The notes beneath the pieces were generated by a model, which saw nothing but the letters and a program-made list of their open reading frames with translations, was not told the origin of the DNA and searched no databases. From Streptomyces gilvus (GTDB taxonomy: Bacteria > Actinomycetota > Actinomycetes > Streptomycetales > Streptomycetaceae), in contig NZ_JAKWBE010000001.1 of the NCBI RefSeq assembly GCF_022513565.1, forward strand, positions 310,001 to 374,000: 64,000 nt of DNA, written 5' to 3'. Positions 35,966-44,923 of the stretch are shown here, piece by piece; positions within the stretch are counted from its first letter, which is position 1; each line of letters begins with the position of its first letter. The position numbers and the translations under genes were made by a program.

Positions 35966-36097
35966 GCGGCTCCGCCACACACGCGGCTCCGCCACAGACG
36001 CGGCTCCGCCACAGACGCGGCTCCGCCACAGACGCGGCTCCGCCACAGACGCGGCTCCGCCACACACACGGCTCGGCCACACGCGGCTCCGCCACCC
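35966..36097. repeat. 17-bp tandem repeat array
   Basis: The unit GCGGCTCCGCCACAGAC starts at 35966, 35983, 36000, 36017, 36034 and 36051, followed by a degenerate copy and a last one at 36083. Each unit contains the small palindrome GCGGCTCCGC. The period is not a multiple of three, so the array is not coding. Confidence 0.9.
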
Positions 36098-36151
36098 GGG
36101 CGCGGGCGGCGACGACGGCACGGCGTCCGGCGACAGCCGCGCCCCCGGCGT

Positions 36152-36931
36152 TCAGGACGCCACCGCCTCCCGCTCCTCCGCCGCCAGTTCCAGGATCTCC
36201 ACGACCTCCGCGTCCTGGACGCGGGAGTTGCGGTGGAGCCACAGGACGTCCCGGCCGAAGGACCAGGTCAGGGAGGCGAGGGCGATCAGGACGACCGTCA
36301 GGGAGGCCGTGCCCGGCAGGTAGCCCGAGGCGGACAGCAGCAGGCAGATGCCCTGCATCGCGGCCACCGTCTTGCGGGCCATGCTCGGCGGGAGCTCGGC
36401 GTTCAGCCACGGCCAGACACGGGCGGCGGCCACGAAGCCGTAGCGCATGCCGCCGATCAGCAGGACCCACGGGCCGAACTCCGTGGAGACGTAGACACTG
36501 AGGACGAGGATCAGGAACGCGTCCACCTCCATGTCGAAGCGGGCGCCCAGCGGCGTGGACGTGTTCGTGGCGCGGGCGACCTTGCCGTCCACCCCGTCGA
36601 GGATCAGGGCGACCGCGGTGAGGCCGACGAGGGCGGTGACCGGCGGGGAGCTCTCGAAGGAGTCCGCGACCAGGGCGGTGACTCCGCCCACCAGGGTCGC
36701 GCGGCCCAGCGTCACCCGGTTGGCCGGGCCGAAGGAACGCGGCCGGGTGCGGTGCAGTGCCCGGGAGAGCACCGCCCACGTGGCGACGGCGAAGGCGAGG
36801 CCGGTCAGCCAACCCGCCGGCCCCATGCCGATCGCCGTGCCGAGCAGGGCCAGCAACAGGATCTGAACGCCCGCTCCCACAGCGGTCTCCTGCTGGACCA
36901 GCCTCGCGTCGTAAGTGTTGTTCAGGGCCAC
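36152..36931 (-). CDS. CDP-alcohol phosphatidyltransferase
   Basis: 259 residues from the GTG at 36931, which has GGAGGG 5 nt upstream. Multi-span membrane protein with the full catalytic signature D-x2-D-G-x2-A-R-x8-G-x3-D-x3-D: Asp112, Asp115 (DGVDGKVAR), Gly129, Asp133 and Asp137 (GARFDMEVD). These enzymes replace CMP of a CDP-alcohol by another alcohol. It is divergent from the dehydrogenase that begins the pterin/GTP-type locus, and their starts are 109 nt apart, so shared control is possible. The alcohol acceptor cannot be predicted. Confidence 0.85.
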   Translation of the reverse strand: MALNNTYDARLVQQETAVGAGVQILLLALLGTAIGMGPAGWLTGLAFAVATWAVLSRALHRTRPRSFGPANRVTLGRATLVGGVTALVADSFESSPPVTALVGLTAVALILDGVDGKVARATNTSTPLGARFDMEVDAFLILVLSVYVSTEFGPWVLLIGGMRYGFVAAARVWPWLNAELPPSMARKTVAAMQGICLLLSASGYLPGTASLTVVLIALASLTWSFGRDVLWLHRNSRVQDAEVVEILELAAEEREAVAS

Positions 36932-37039
36932 CGCACACCCTCCGGCCGTATGACAGAGTCGATCAACGCCGCGTACTGTGCGCGGCTTGTGCACACCTCG
37001 GTACGTGAACCACTTCCCGATCGTTCAGGAGGACGTCAG

Positions 37040-38023
37040 ATGAACCTGATCGCCCGCGCGTTCTGGCTCAGCCGTCCGGGACAGGGCGAGATACGAGACG
37101 TCCACCTGCCCGAACCCGGTGACGGCGAGGTGTTGGTGCGGTCGCTCTACTCCGGGGTGAGCCGGGGAACGGAGACGCTCGTCTTCCGCGGCGGTGTGCC
37201 GAAGAGCCAGCACGCGGCCATGCGGGCGCCGTTCCAGGAGGGCGACTTCCCCGCTCCCGTGAAGTACGGCTACCTCAGCGTCGGCGTCGTGGAGGCGGGC
37301 GCGGAAGACCTGGTCGGGCGGACGGTCTTCTGTCTGTATCCGCACCAGACGCGGTACGTCGTCCCCGCCTCGGCCGTGACCGTCGTACCGGACACCGTGC
37401 CCGCCGAACGGGCCGTCCTCGCCGGGACGGTGGAGACCGCCGTGAACGCCCTGTGGGACGCCGCGCCGCTGGTCGGGGACCGGATCGCCGTGGTGGGCGG
37501 GGGCATGGTCGGCTGTTCGGTGGCCGCGCTGCTCGCCCGCTTCCCGGGCGTGCGCGTCCAGCTGGTGGACGCCGATCCCGGCCGGGCCGGGATCGCCGAG
37601 GCCCTCGGTGTCGGTTTCGCACTGCCCGCCGACGCTCTCGGCAAGTGCGATCTGGTCGTGCACGCCAGCGCCACCGAGCAGGGGCTCGCCCGCGCCTTGG
37701 AGCTGCTCACCGCCGAGGGCACGGTGCTGGAGCTGAGCTGGTACGGCGACCGGCAGGTGGCCCTCCCGCTCGGCGAGGCCTTCCACTCCCGGCGCCTGGT
37801 CATCCGCAGCAGCCAGGTCGGCACCGTCTCCCCGGCCCGCCGCTCCAGCCGCAGCTACGCCGACCGGCTCGCGCTCGCCCTCGATCTGCTGGCCGATCCG
37901 GCGCTGGACGCCCTGGTCACGGGGGAGTCGGCCTTCGAGGAGCTGCCGGACGTCCTGCCGAGGCTGGCCTCCGGGGAGATCCCGGCGCTGTGCCACCGGG
38001 TCAGGTACGCGGACACAGCCTGA
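37040..38023 (+). CDS. Medium-chain dehydrogenase, BchC-like, lacking the catalytic zinc cysteine
   Basis: 327 residues from the ATG at 37040 (AGGAGG 7 nt upstream). MDR fold: N-terminal [20 protein letters not shown], cofactor-binding [20 protein letters not shown] and [15 protein letters not shown]. In zinc alcohol dehydrogenases the first segment has Cys at the catalytic zinc site; here it reads SGVSRGTET with Ser, as in BchC-type enzymes, so catalysis is probably zinc-independent. First rightward gene of the GTP-cyclohydrolase locus. The stop is followed by a 165-nt gap before the PTPS homologue. Confidence 0.8.
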   Translation: MNLIARAFWLSRPGQGEIRDVHLPEPGDGEVLVRSLYSGVSRGTETLVFRGGVPKSQHAAMRAPFQEGDFPAPVKYGYLSVGVVEAGAEDLVGRTVFCLYPHQTRYVVPASAVTVVPDTVPAERAVLAGTVETAVNALWDAAPLVGDRIAVVGGGMVGCSVAALLARFPGVRVQLVDADPGRAGIAEALGVGFALPADALGKCDLVVHASATEQGLARALELLTAEGTVLELSWYGDRQVALPLGEAFHSRRLVIRSSQVGTVSPARRSSRSYADRLALALDLLADPALDALVTGESAFEELPDVLPRLASGEIPALCHRVRYADTA

Positions 38024-38188
38024 CGGAGTCGTTCAATCCGGGACGACTTTTCGGCCCCGCAAGACCGCCTGACCTGAGAAAAGAGTGAGACGGGGCTGAA
38101 CACGGGGAACCGAAGAGCCGTACTACACGGCATCCCCCGGCGGCCGATGGCCGGGGGACCAGACGCGCCGCACCTGGAGGGTCGTCCG

Positions 38189-38587
38189 TTGTTCAGTGTC
38201 ACCGTCCGCGATCACATCATGATCGCCCACAGCTTCCGCGGCGAGGTCTTCGGACCCGCGCAGCGCCTGCACGGAGCGACGTTCCTGGTGGACGCCACCT
38301 TCCGGCGCGAGCAGCTGGACGACGACAACATCGTCGTCGACATCGGACTGGCCACCCAGGAACTCGGCGCGGTCGTCAGCGAGCTGAACTACAGAAACCT
38401 CGACGACGAACCCGCCTTCGCCGGGACCAACACCTCCACGGAGTTCCTCGCCAAGGTCATCGCCGACCAGCTCGCCGAGCGCATAGAGAAGGGCGCGCTC
38501 GGTGAGGGCGCCAAGGGCATCGCCGGGATCACCGTCACCCTGCACGAGTCGCACATCGCCTGGGCGAGTTACGAGCGTGCCCTGTGA
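38189..38587 (+). CDS. 6-Pyruvoyltetrahydropterin synthase/QueD-like protein with altered zinc site
   Basis: 132 residues from a TTG at 38189, chosen because GGAGG lies 8 nt upstream and the protein then starts [15 protein letters not shown] as in the family. PTPS/QueD fold: His14 (AHSF) and His28 (QRLHGATF) correspond to two zinc ligands, but the normal HGH is HGA (Ala30), so the third ligand is absent. [20 protein letters not shown] and TLHESHIAW follow the family pattern. It may bind a pyrimidine or pterin triphosphate-derived intermediate, with changed metal chemistry. The stop overlaps the next gene (GTGA). Confidence 0.75.
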   Translation: MFSVTVRDHIMIAHSFRGEVFGPAQRLHGATFLVDATFRREQLDDDNIVVDIGLATQELGAVVSELNYRNLDDEPAFAGTNTSTEFLAKVIADQLAERIEKGALGEGAKGIAGITVTLHESHIAWASYERAL

Positions 38588-39774
38588 CCGACGTGACCCT
38601 GGAGAAGGTGGGGAACCCGGCGCTGGGCTACGTGCCCGTGCAGCACGCCGCCGTCAAGAAGGCCGAGATCCTCCCCATGACCCTGCGCTCCGTGCACTTC
38701 GTCATGCCGGGCGGTGTCGACGACCCGGCCGCGCCGAGCGGCGGCAACGCCTACGACCGGCGGGTGAGCCTGGATCTGCCCGGCTTCGGCTGGCAGGTCA
38801 CCAAGCACGCCGTGGCCGGCGAGTGGCCCCGGCCGGGGGAGTCCGCCCGCGCGGAACTGGCGCGGACCCTGCGCCAGTTCCCCGACGGGACGGTCGTCCT
38901 GCTGGACGGGATCGTCGCCTGCGGGGTGCCCGAGATCGTCGTACCGGAAACCGAGCGGCTGAACCTCGCCGTGCTGGTGCATCTGCCGCTCGGCGACGAG
39001 ACGGGGCTCGAGCCCGCGGTGGCCGCCGAACTGGACGCCAAGGAGCGGGACGTACTGCGGGCCGTGCCCGCGGTCGTCGCCACCAGCGACTGGGCGGTCC
39101 GCCGGCTCGTCTCGCACCACGGGCTCGCCCCGGAGCGGGTCCATGTCGCCGCCCCCGGCGCCGACATCGCGCCGCTCGCCTCCGGCACCGACGGTGTCTC
39201 GCGGCTGCTGTGCGTGGCCGCGGTGACCCCGCGCAAGGGGCAGCACCGGCTGGTGCAGGCGCTGGCCGCGGCGGCCGACCTGCCGTGGAGCTGCGTGTGC
39301 GTCGGCGGACTCGGACAGGATCCGGAGTACGTCGCCCATCTGCGGCAGCTGATCAGGGAGAACGGTCTGGAGGGCCGCATCCGCCTCGCGGGTCCGCAGG
39401 CCGGTGCCGAGCTCGACGCCAGCTACAGCGCCGCCGACCTGATGGTGCTGACCTCCTACGCGGAGACGTACGGCATGGCGGTCACCGAGGCCCTGGCGCG
39501 CGGCATCCCGGTGCTCGCGACGGACGTCGGCGGCCTGCCCGAGGCGGTCGGCCGCGCCCCCGACGGCGGGGTGCCCGGCATCCTCGTGCCGCCGGAGGAC
39601 CCCGCCGCCCTCGCCGCCGAACTGCGCGGCTGGTTCGGCGAGGCCGACGTACGACGCCGGCTGAAGGCCGCCGCCCGGGGCCGGCGGGCCGCCCTGGACG
39701 GCTGGGCGACCACGGCCCGCAGCCTCGCCGGAGTACTGGGCCGGCTGCCGAGCGAACCCAGGAGGGCGGCATGA
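38584..39774 (+). CDS. GT4-family glycosyltransferase
   Basis: 396 residues, GTG start overlapping the PTPS stop. GT-B fold: N-terminal [20 protein letters not shown], then the nucleotide-sugar half with [40 protein letters not shown] and [20 protein letters not shown], whose EAL-ARG and GGxPE segments are typical of GT4. It probably adds a sugar to the locus product. The stop overlaps the methyltransferase start (ATGA). Confidence 0.88.
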   Translation: MTDVTLEKVGNPALGYVPVQHAAVKKAEILPMTLRSVHFVMPGGVDDPAAPSGGNAYDRRVSLDLPGFGWQVTKHAVAGEWPRPGESARAELARTLRQFPDGTVVLLDGIVACGVPEIVVPETERLNLAVLVHLPLGDETGLEPAVAAELDAKERDVLRAVPAVVATSDWAVRRLVSHHGLAPERVHVAAPGADIAPLASGTDGVSRLLCVAAVTPRKGQHRLVQALAAAADLPWSCVCVGGLGQDPEYVAHLRQLIRENGLEGRIRLAGPQAGAELDASYSAADLMVLTSYAETYGMAVTEALARGIPVLATDVGGLPEAVGRAPDGGVPGILVPPEDPAALAAELRGWFGEADVRRRLKAAARGRRAALDGWATTARSLAGVLGRLPSEPRRAA

Positions 39775-41045
39775 ACAGGACCGCACCGGCACAGACCGGC
39801 GGAAAGATCCCGGCCCAGCCGGGCCCGAGGGAAACGGTTCGGGGGCAGCAGATGGCAACACAGGCGGCGGACACCCGCACGGACGCAGAGGACCGGACGG
39901 ACGCGACGGACCGCCACGAGCCGGGGACCCGTCCCGCGGCGGACGGCGGACGGCGGACGGGCTCCCTCGGTGGCGGTCCCGTGGCGGACGGCGCCCGGCA
40001 CGTGAGCGGGAACGCTGGCGGGCCGTCGGTGGCGAGCGGTCAGCAGGCGGGCTCGATCGGAGGCGGTGCGTCGGCGGACACCGGACGGCAGTCGGACGCG
40101 CCCGGTGGCAGCCCGGTGGCGGACGCCGCCACGCAGGGCGTGATCCCCGGTGCCGGGCCCGTCCCGGCCCCCGGCGAGCGGGCCACCGTGCGGTTGCGGG
40201 AGGGCGGGCCGGACGAGCCGCCGCGGTACGCGCCGGAGTGGCTGGAGCTGCGGGAGCCCGCAGACGCCGGGGCCCGGGCGCACGATCTGCTGGACCCGCT
40301 GCGGATCCGGCTCGCCAACCTGCCCGGCAGGGCCGGGTACGTCATCCACGACCTGGGCTGCGGCACCGGCTCGATGGGCCGCTGGCTCGCGCCCCGCCTC
40401 GACGGCGCCCAGCACTGGATCCTGCACGACCGCGACCCCTACCTGCTGCACTTCGCCGCCGTCGCCTCCCCGCGCTCGGCCGCCGACGGCAGCCGGGTCA
40501 CCGTCGAGACCCGGCGCGGCGACGTCGCCCGGCTCACCCCGGACGCCCTCGCCGGCGCCTCCCTGGTGACCGCCTCCGCCCTGCTCGACGTCCTCACCCG
40601 CGAGGAGATCGACACCCTCGCCACCGCCTGCACCGGCGCGGGCTGCCCGGCCCTGCTGACCCTGTCGGTCGCGGGCCGCGTCGAACTCTCCGCGGCCGAC
40701 CCGATGGACGAGGAGATCATGGAGGCCTTCAACGCCCACCAGCGCCGCGACGGGCTGCTCGGCCCGGACGCGGTCACGGCGGCCTGCGAGGCCTTCTCGG
40801 AGCGGGGCGCCACGGTACGGGTCAACCCGAGCCCCTGGCGGCTCGGCCCCGGCGAGGCGGCGCTGACCGCCCAGTGGCTGCGCGGCTGGGTCGGCGCGGC
40901 CGTCGAGGAGCGCCCCGAGCTGGCATCGCGCGCAGAACGGTATCTGCGCGACCGGCTGGCCGCCTGCGAGGCCGGCGAGCTCCATGTCACCGTCCACCAC
41001 AGCGACCTGCTGGCGCTGTCCCGGCCGGTGGGCGGGGCGTCATGA
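39771..41045 (+). CDS. SAM-dependent methyltransferase with long disordered N-terminal part
   Basis: 424 residues; ATG at 39771 with GGAGG 6 nt upstream, inside the end of the glycosyltransferase gene. The first ~140 residues are Gly/Ala/Thr/Asp-rich and contain loose repeats (GSLGGGPVADGA, GSIGGGASADTG, DAPGGSPVADAA). The catalytic part starts near APEWLELREP and has SAM motif I YVIHDLGCGTGSMGRWLAP (about residue 190), then WILHDRDPYLL and LVTASALLDVLTREEI. C-terminal LHVTVHHSDLLALSRP. The target is unknown; conserved next to the glycosyltransferase. Confidence 0.8.
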   Translation: MNRTAPAQTGGKIPAQPGPRETVRGQQMATQAADTRTDAEDRTDATDRHEPGTRPAADGGRRTGSLGGGPVADGARHVSGNAGGPSVASGQQAGSIGGGASADTGRQSDAPGGSPVADAATQGVIPGAGPVPAPGERATVRLREGGPDEPPRYAPEWLELREPADAGARAHDLLDPLRIRLANLPGRAGYVIHDLGCGTGSMGRWLAPRLDGAQHWILHDRDPYLLHFAAVASPRSAADGSRVTVETRRGDVARLTPDALAGASLVTASALLDVLTREEIDTLATACTGAGCPALLTLSVAGRVELSAADPMDEEIMEAFNAHQRRDGLLGPDAVTAACEAFSERGATVRVNPSPWRLGPGEAALTAQWLRGWVGAAVEERPELASRAERYLRDRLAACEAGELHVTVHHSDLLALSRPVGGAS

Positions 41046-42442
41046 GCGTGGAGACGGTGCGGGCGTTCGTGGTGCGCGGCGCGACGAGGACCGGGCGGGA
41101 CGTGGACGTGGTGTCCGGGGCGCCGAGGGGTGTGCGCGCCGAGGGGCCGGTCCTTCCGGCACCGACGGTCGCCGCCGGCGGTGTGCCGCCTGTCGTGGTG
41201 GAGGTGTGGGCCGACGGCAGGGACTGTCTCGCGGCGCGCGACGCGGCCCTGCGCGCACGCGCCGACGAACTCGCCGTCTCCGCCGACCGCATCGGCGTGA
41301 TCGTCTCCTCCGCGCGAACCGGCACCCGGTCCTCCGCGCCCTGGTGGCGGAGCCTTTTGAACCGGCTCAACTCCCGTGCCCTGCGCACCCACTTCGGCTC
41401 GGTCGCCGGCGCCGTCATCCTCGGCGCCCTGCTGTGGCATCTGGGCACCGGCGTGCTGCTGGACGGGCTGCGGCGGATCGACGCGACGACGTTGGTGCTG
41501 TCCCTGGTGATCGGCGCCGTCACCACCGTGCTCAGCGCCTGGCGTTGGGCGCTGGTGGCCCGGGGCCTCAGGATCGAGCTGCCGCTCGGCGCGGCCGTCG
41601 CCGACTACTACCGCGCCCTGTTCCTGAACGCCGCCCTGCCCGGCGGTGTCCTCGGGGACGTGCACCGGGCGGTGCGGCACGGGAAGAACGCCGGTGACCT
41701 CGGCCGCGGTGTGCGGACGGTCGTGCTCGAACGGGTCGCCGGGCAGATCGCGCTGGCCGTCGTCGGCGGCGCGGTGCTGCTGACCCTGCCCTCCCCGGTG
41801 CTGGCCGAGGTGCGCAGCTTCGCCCCGCTGGTGGCGCTCGCCGTGGTGGGCGCGCTCGCCGTCGTCCTCGCCCTGCGCATGAACCGGGCGCCCTCCCGGC
41901 GCGGCCGCGCCCTGCGCGCGACGCTCGCCGAGGCCCGCGAGGGACTGTTCTCCCGCCGCAACGGGCCAGGAGTCGCCCTCTCCTCGCTCCTCATCCTCGC
42001 CGGACATCTCGCCATGTTCGTGCTCGCCGCCCGCGTCGCCGGTTCCGGCGCCTCCGTCGCCGTCCTGCTGCCGCTGGCCGTGCTGGCGCTGCTCGCCATG
42101 GGAATCCCGCTGAACGTCGGCGGTTTCGGGCCCCGCGAGGGCGCCACCGCCTGGGCGTTCGGCGCGGCCGGACTCGGCGCGAGCAGCGGCGTGGCCGTCG
42201 CCGTGGTCTACGGCGTGCTCAGCTTCGTCGCCGCCCTGCCCGGCGCGGCCGTCCTCGTCGCCCGCTGGTACGAGGGCCTGCGCGCCGGGGCCGGCGCCGC
42301 GGACGCCGGCTACGCGCGCTCGTCCGCCGACGTGAGCAGCGAGAAATACGCGCCGAAGGAATCCGCGAGGCTCGCCAGCAGTTCCTTGCCCTTTTCCGCG
42401 GAACCGAGCGAAGGGCGTCCGATGACGCCCGAATCGGTATAG
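41042..42442 (+). CDS. Lysylphosphatidylglycerol-synthase-TM/flippase-like membrane protein (UPF0104)
   Basis: 466 residues, start overlapping the methyltransferase stop (ATGA). About 100 hydrophilic N-terminal residues are followed by several membrane spans. Signatures of the LPG-synthase transmembrane family: FLNAALPGGVLGDVHRAVRH and GIPLNVGGFGPREGATAWAF. Such domains are thought to flip or handle lipid-linked substrates. The last ~45 codons (from 42310) overlap the opposite creatininase gene and look like shadow sequence, so the functional protein probably ends near VARWYEGLRAG. Confidence 0.8.
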   Translation: MSVETVRAFVVRGATRTGRDVDVVSGAPRGVRAEGPVLPAPTVAAGGVPPVVVEVWADGRDCLAARDAALRARADELAVSADRIGVIVSSARTGTRSSAPWWRSLLNRLNSRALRTHFGSVAGAVILGALLWHLGTGVLLDGLRRIDATTLVLSLVIGAVTTVLSAWRWALVARGLRIELPLGAAVADYYRALFLNAALPGGVLGDVHRAVRHGKNAGDLGRGVRTVVLERVAGQIALAVVGGAVLLTLPSPVLAEVRSFAPLVALAVVGALAVVLALRMNRAPSRRGRALRATLAEAREGLFSRRNGPGVALSSLLILAGHLAMFVLAARVAGSGASVAVLLPLAVLALLAMGIPLNVGGFGPREGATAWAFGAAGLGASSGVAVAVVYGVLSFVAALPGAAVLVARWYEGLRAGAGAADAGYARSSADVSSEKYAPKESARLASSSLPFSAEPSEGRPMTPESV

Positions 42443-43074
42443 CCGGACATACCGAGGGTGAGCAGATGACGGCGGTCGTCCGCGACGAAATCGGAGGTCT
42501 CATAACCGGGCCGGAGGAATTCCGGGTGAGTGTGCAGAAGGATGGAGGTCTCGATTTCTCCCGCGTGCATGTCGGTCAGCAGCGAGGTGGTCACCCCCGC
42601 CCGCTGCCGAGCCGCTTCCCAGTCCTCGGCGGCCGGGAACAGCGCCATGCGCTCGCCGCGCGCGGAGGCTTCCTGGACGACGTTCCCCAGCACGTAGTTG
42701 CCGCCGTGCCCGTTGACGACCACCAGGACGTCGACGCCGGAGCGGCGCAGCGAGTCCGCAATGTCCCGTACCACCGCGTGAAGGGTCACCGAGGAGATGC
42801 TGACGGTACCGGGCCAGTCCGCGTGCTCGTGCGAGCAGGAGATCGTCACCGGGGGGAGCAGGCGCACCGGGTACGCCCCGGCGATCTCCCGGGCCACGGC
42901 ACACGCGACCAGCGTGTCGGTCGCCAGCGGAAGGAACGGGCCGTGCTGTTCGAAGCTGCCCACCGGAAGGACGGCGACCTGCGTTGAGACACCCGCCGCC
43001 CTGGTCCGTACCTCTTCCGTAGTGTCCGCCGGCACCAGCCCGTCCGCCGCCGTACGCGCGCCCGAACCACTCAT
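42310..43074 (-). CDS. Creatininase-family amidohydrolase, candidate FAPy deformylase
   Basis: 254 residues. All creatininase metal ligands are visible: Glu42 and His44 (VGSFEQHGPFLPL), Asp53 (LATD), His123 (VNGHGGN), His170 and Glu173 (DMHAGEIETS). The family includes ArfB, which removes the formyl group from FAPy in archaeal riboflavin/F420 synthesis, and MftE. Its position next to a FAPy-type GTP cyclohydrolase suggests the same deformylation here. It is divergent from that gene (starts 38 nt apart) and overlaps the flippase-like gene tail-to-tail by 133 nt. Confidence 0.8.
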   Translation of the reverse strand: MSGSGARTAADGLVPADTTEEVRTRAAGVSTQVAVLPVGSFEQHGPFLPLATDTLVACAVAREIAGAYPVRLLPPVTISCSHEHADWPGTVSISSVTLHAVVRDIADSLRRSGVDVLVVVNGHGGNYVLGNVVQEASARGERMALFPAAEDWEAARQRAGVTTSLLTDMHAGEIETSILLHTHPEFLRPGYETSDFVADDRRHLLTLGMSGYTDSGVIGRPSLGSAEKGKELLASLADSFGAYFSLLTSADERA

Positions 43075-43112
43075 TTCTTCACGGCCTTTCGTCTCTGTTT
43101 AGGAATCAGATC

Positions 43113-43772
43113 ATGACAGATAAAATCGGCGTCCTCGGCAAGAAGTCCCCGCAGCGCACGGGTGTGGAACGGATCGTGAATGCACCGCTGCCCACGGTGT
43201 ACGGGCAATTCCGGGCGGTGGGCTACATGGACCACGACCGCGGTGACGAACAAGTCGCCCTGGTGTACGGCGAGATCGGCACGGACGACGTTCTCACGCG
43301 TCTGCATTCCGAGTGCCTGACCGGTGACGCGTTCGGCTCCCAGCACTGCGAGTGCGGCGACCAGCTCGCCTCCGCGCTGAAGGCCGTCGTCGCCGAAGGC
43401 AGCGGCATCGTCGTGTACTTGAGGGGCCACGAGGGCCGCGGCATCGGTCTGCTGGCCAAGCTGAGGGCGATGGCGCTGCAGGCGGAGGGGCTGGACACGG
43501 TCGAGGCGAACCTGGCGCTCGGACTGCCGGTGGACGCCCGCGACTACGGCGTCGCCGCGGAGATCCTGCACGACCTGGGCGTGAACTCGGTCCGTCTGAT
43601 GTCCAACAACCCGCGCAAGCGCGAGGCGTTGCTGCAGCACGGCATCAAGGTCGCCGAAACGGTCCCGCTGCTGATCCAGCCGTGCGAGAGCAACATCACC
43701 TACCTGCGCACCAAGCGGGAACGACTCGATCATGTGCTGCCGCATCTGGACGCCGTGGCCCACCTGTCCTGA
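43113..43772 (+). CDS. GTP cyclohydrolase II homologue of the FAPy-forming (SCO6655) type
   Basis: 219 residues. Zinc ligands Cys68, Cys79 and Cys81 lie in HSECLTGDAFGSQHCECGDQ; the catalytic segment is LRGHEGRGIGLLAKLRAMAL. Ordinary GCH II has Tyr where this protein has Met120 (LRAMAL rather than LRAYAL). From memory, S. coelicolor SCO6655 with Met at this place stops at the formamide FAPy instead of going on to the deformylated pyrimidine. So this enzyme probably makes 2-amino-5-formylamino-6-ribosylamino-pyrimidinone phosphate for a dedicated pathway and not for riboflavin. TAGGA ribosome site precedes ATG 43113. Confidence 0.88.
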   Translation: MTDKIGVLGKKSPQRTGVERIVNAPLPTVYGQFRAVGYMDHDRGDEQVALVYGEIGTDDVLTRLHSECLTGDAFGSQHCECGDQLASALKAVVAEGSGIVVYLRGHEGRGIGLLAKLRAMALQAEGLDTVEANLALGLPVDARDYGVAAEILHDLGVNSVRLMSNNPRKREALLQHGIKVAETVPLLIQPCESNITYLRTKRERLDHVLPHLDAVAHLS

Positions 43773-43783
43773 CCGCGGTGCGA

Positions 43784-44923
43784 ATGCGGGCCGACGCCGT
43801 GATCATCGGCGGTGGGGTGACGGGCGTGAGCATCGCCTACCACCTCGCCGCCGCCGGCGTCCGTGACCTCGTCCTCGTCGAACGGGACGAACTCGCCTCC
43901 GGCTCCACCTCGAAGGCCGCGGGCGGGGTACGGGCGCAGTTCTCCGACGAGCTCAACATCCAGCTCGGCGCGCGCAGTCTGGAGGCCTTCGGCCGGTTCC
44001 AGGAGGAGATCGGCCACGACATCGGGCTGCACCGGGTGGGCTATCTGTTCCTGCTGTCGAGGCCGGAGGAGGTCGCCTCCTTCGAGGCGGGCGTACGGCT
44101 GCAGAACTCCCTCGGCGTGCCCAGCCGCCTGATCACCCCGAAGGAGGCCCGCAAGCTGTCGCCGCTGATCAGCACCGACGGCCTGCTCGCCGCCGCCTTC
44201 TCGCCGGACGACGGCCACTGCACGCCCGAGGCCGTCGTCCACGGCTACGCCTCCGCCGCCCGCGCCCTGGGCGTGCGCATCCTGCGGCACACCGAGGCCA
44301 CCGGCATCGAACGGCAGGGCACCGCCGTCACCGCCGTCTCCACCACCCTCGGCCGCATCGCCACCGACACGGTGATCTGCGCGGCCGGCCCCTGGTCCCG
44401 GGCGGTCGGCGCGATGGCCGGCGTCCAGCTGCCGGTGGTGCCGCTGCGCCGCCAGATCGCCGTCACACAACCCGTGCCGGGACTGCGGCCCGACCTCCCC
44501 ATGACGATCGACTTCACCACCAGCCTCTACTTCCACGCCGAGGGCCCCGGACTCCTCCTCGGCATGTCCGACCCCGACGAACAGCCCGGCTTCGCAACCG
44601 ACCCCCACGACCGCTGGATCCCCCGCCTCGTCGCCGCGATGCAACAGCGCGCCCCGGCGCTGCTCGACCTGCGCCGCACCGGCACCTGGGCGGGTCTGTA
44701 CGAGATCACCCCGGACCACAACGCCCTGATCGGCGAGGCCGCTTCCGTCTCCCGCTTCCTGTACGCCACCGGCTTCTCCGGGCACGGCTTCCTGCAGGGA
44801 CCGGCCGTCGGCGAGGTGATCCGCGACCTCTACCTGGGCCGCGTACCCTTCGTGGACGTCAGCCCCTTGAGCGCCGACCGTTTCGCGGCCGACGCCCCGC
44901 GCCCGGAGGCCAACCTCGTATGA
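43784..44923 (+). CDS. FAD-dependent amine/amino-acid oxidoreductase (DAO family)
   Basis: 379 residues from the ATG at 43784 (GTG at 43778 also possible), 11 nt after the cyclohydrolase gene. The FAD-binding Rossmann motif is DAVIIGGGVTGVSIAYHLAA with VLVERDELASGSTSKAAGGV; the C-terminal GLYEITPDHNALIGEA and FLYATGFSGHGFLQGPAVGE are typical of sarcosine/glycine/D-amino-acid oxidases. It probably oxidises a secondary amine or amino acid. The stop overlaps the following gene (ATGA), so it belongs functionally with the two saccharopine-type enzymes. Confidence 0.85.
   Translation: MRADAVIIGGGVTGVSIAYHLAAAGVRDLVLVERDELASGSTSKAAGGVRAQFSDELNIQLGARSLEAFGRFQEEIGHDIGLHRVGYLFLLSRPEEVASFEAGVRLQNSLGVPSRLITPKEARKLSPLISTDGLLAAAFSPDDGHCTPEAVVHGYASAARALGVRILRHTEATGIERQGTAVTAVSTTLGRIATDTVICAAGPWSRAVGAMAGVQLPVVPLRRQIAVTQPVPGLRPDLPMTIDFTTSLYFHAEGPGLLLGMSDPDEQPGFATDPHDRWIPRLVAAMQQRAPALLDLRRTGTWAGLYEITPDHNALIGEAASVSRFLYATGFSGHGFLQGPAVGEVIRDLYLGRVPFVDVSPLSADRFAADAPRPEANLV

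Larger units (their letters stand above)
35604..36151. other. Repeat-rich intergenic region
   Basis: About 550 nt between two convergent genes, filled by three repeat families (150-bp duplication, triple repeat, 17-bp array). No protein-like frame or RNA gene is apparent. The repeats may act as transcription stops or be replication-slippage products. Confidence 0.7.

Noticed and set aside
35966..36097. CRISPR array
   Set aside because: The 17-bp units are directly tandem with no unique spacers, and no cas genes are present.
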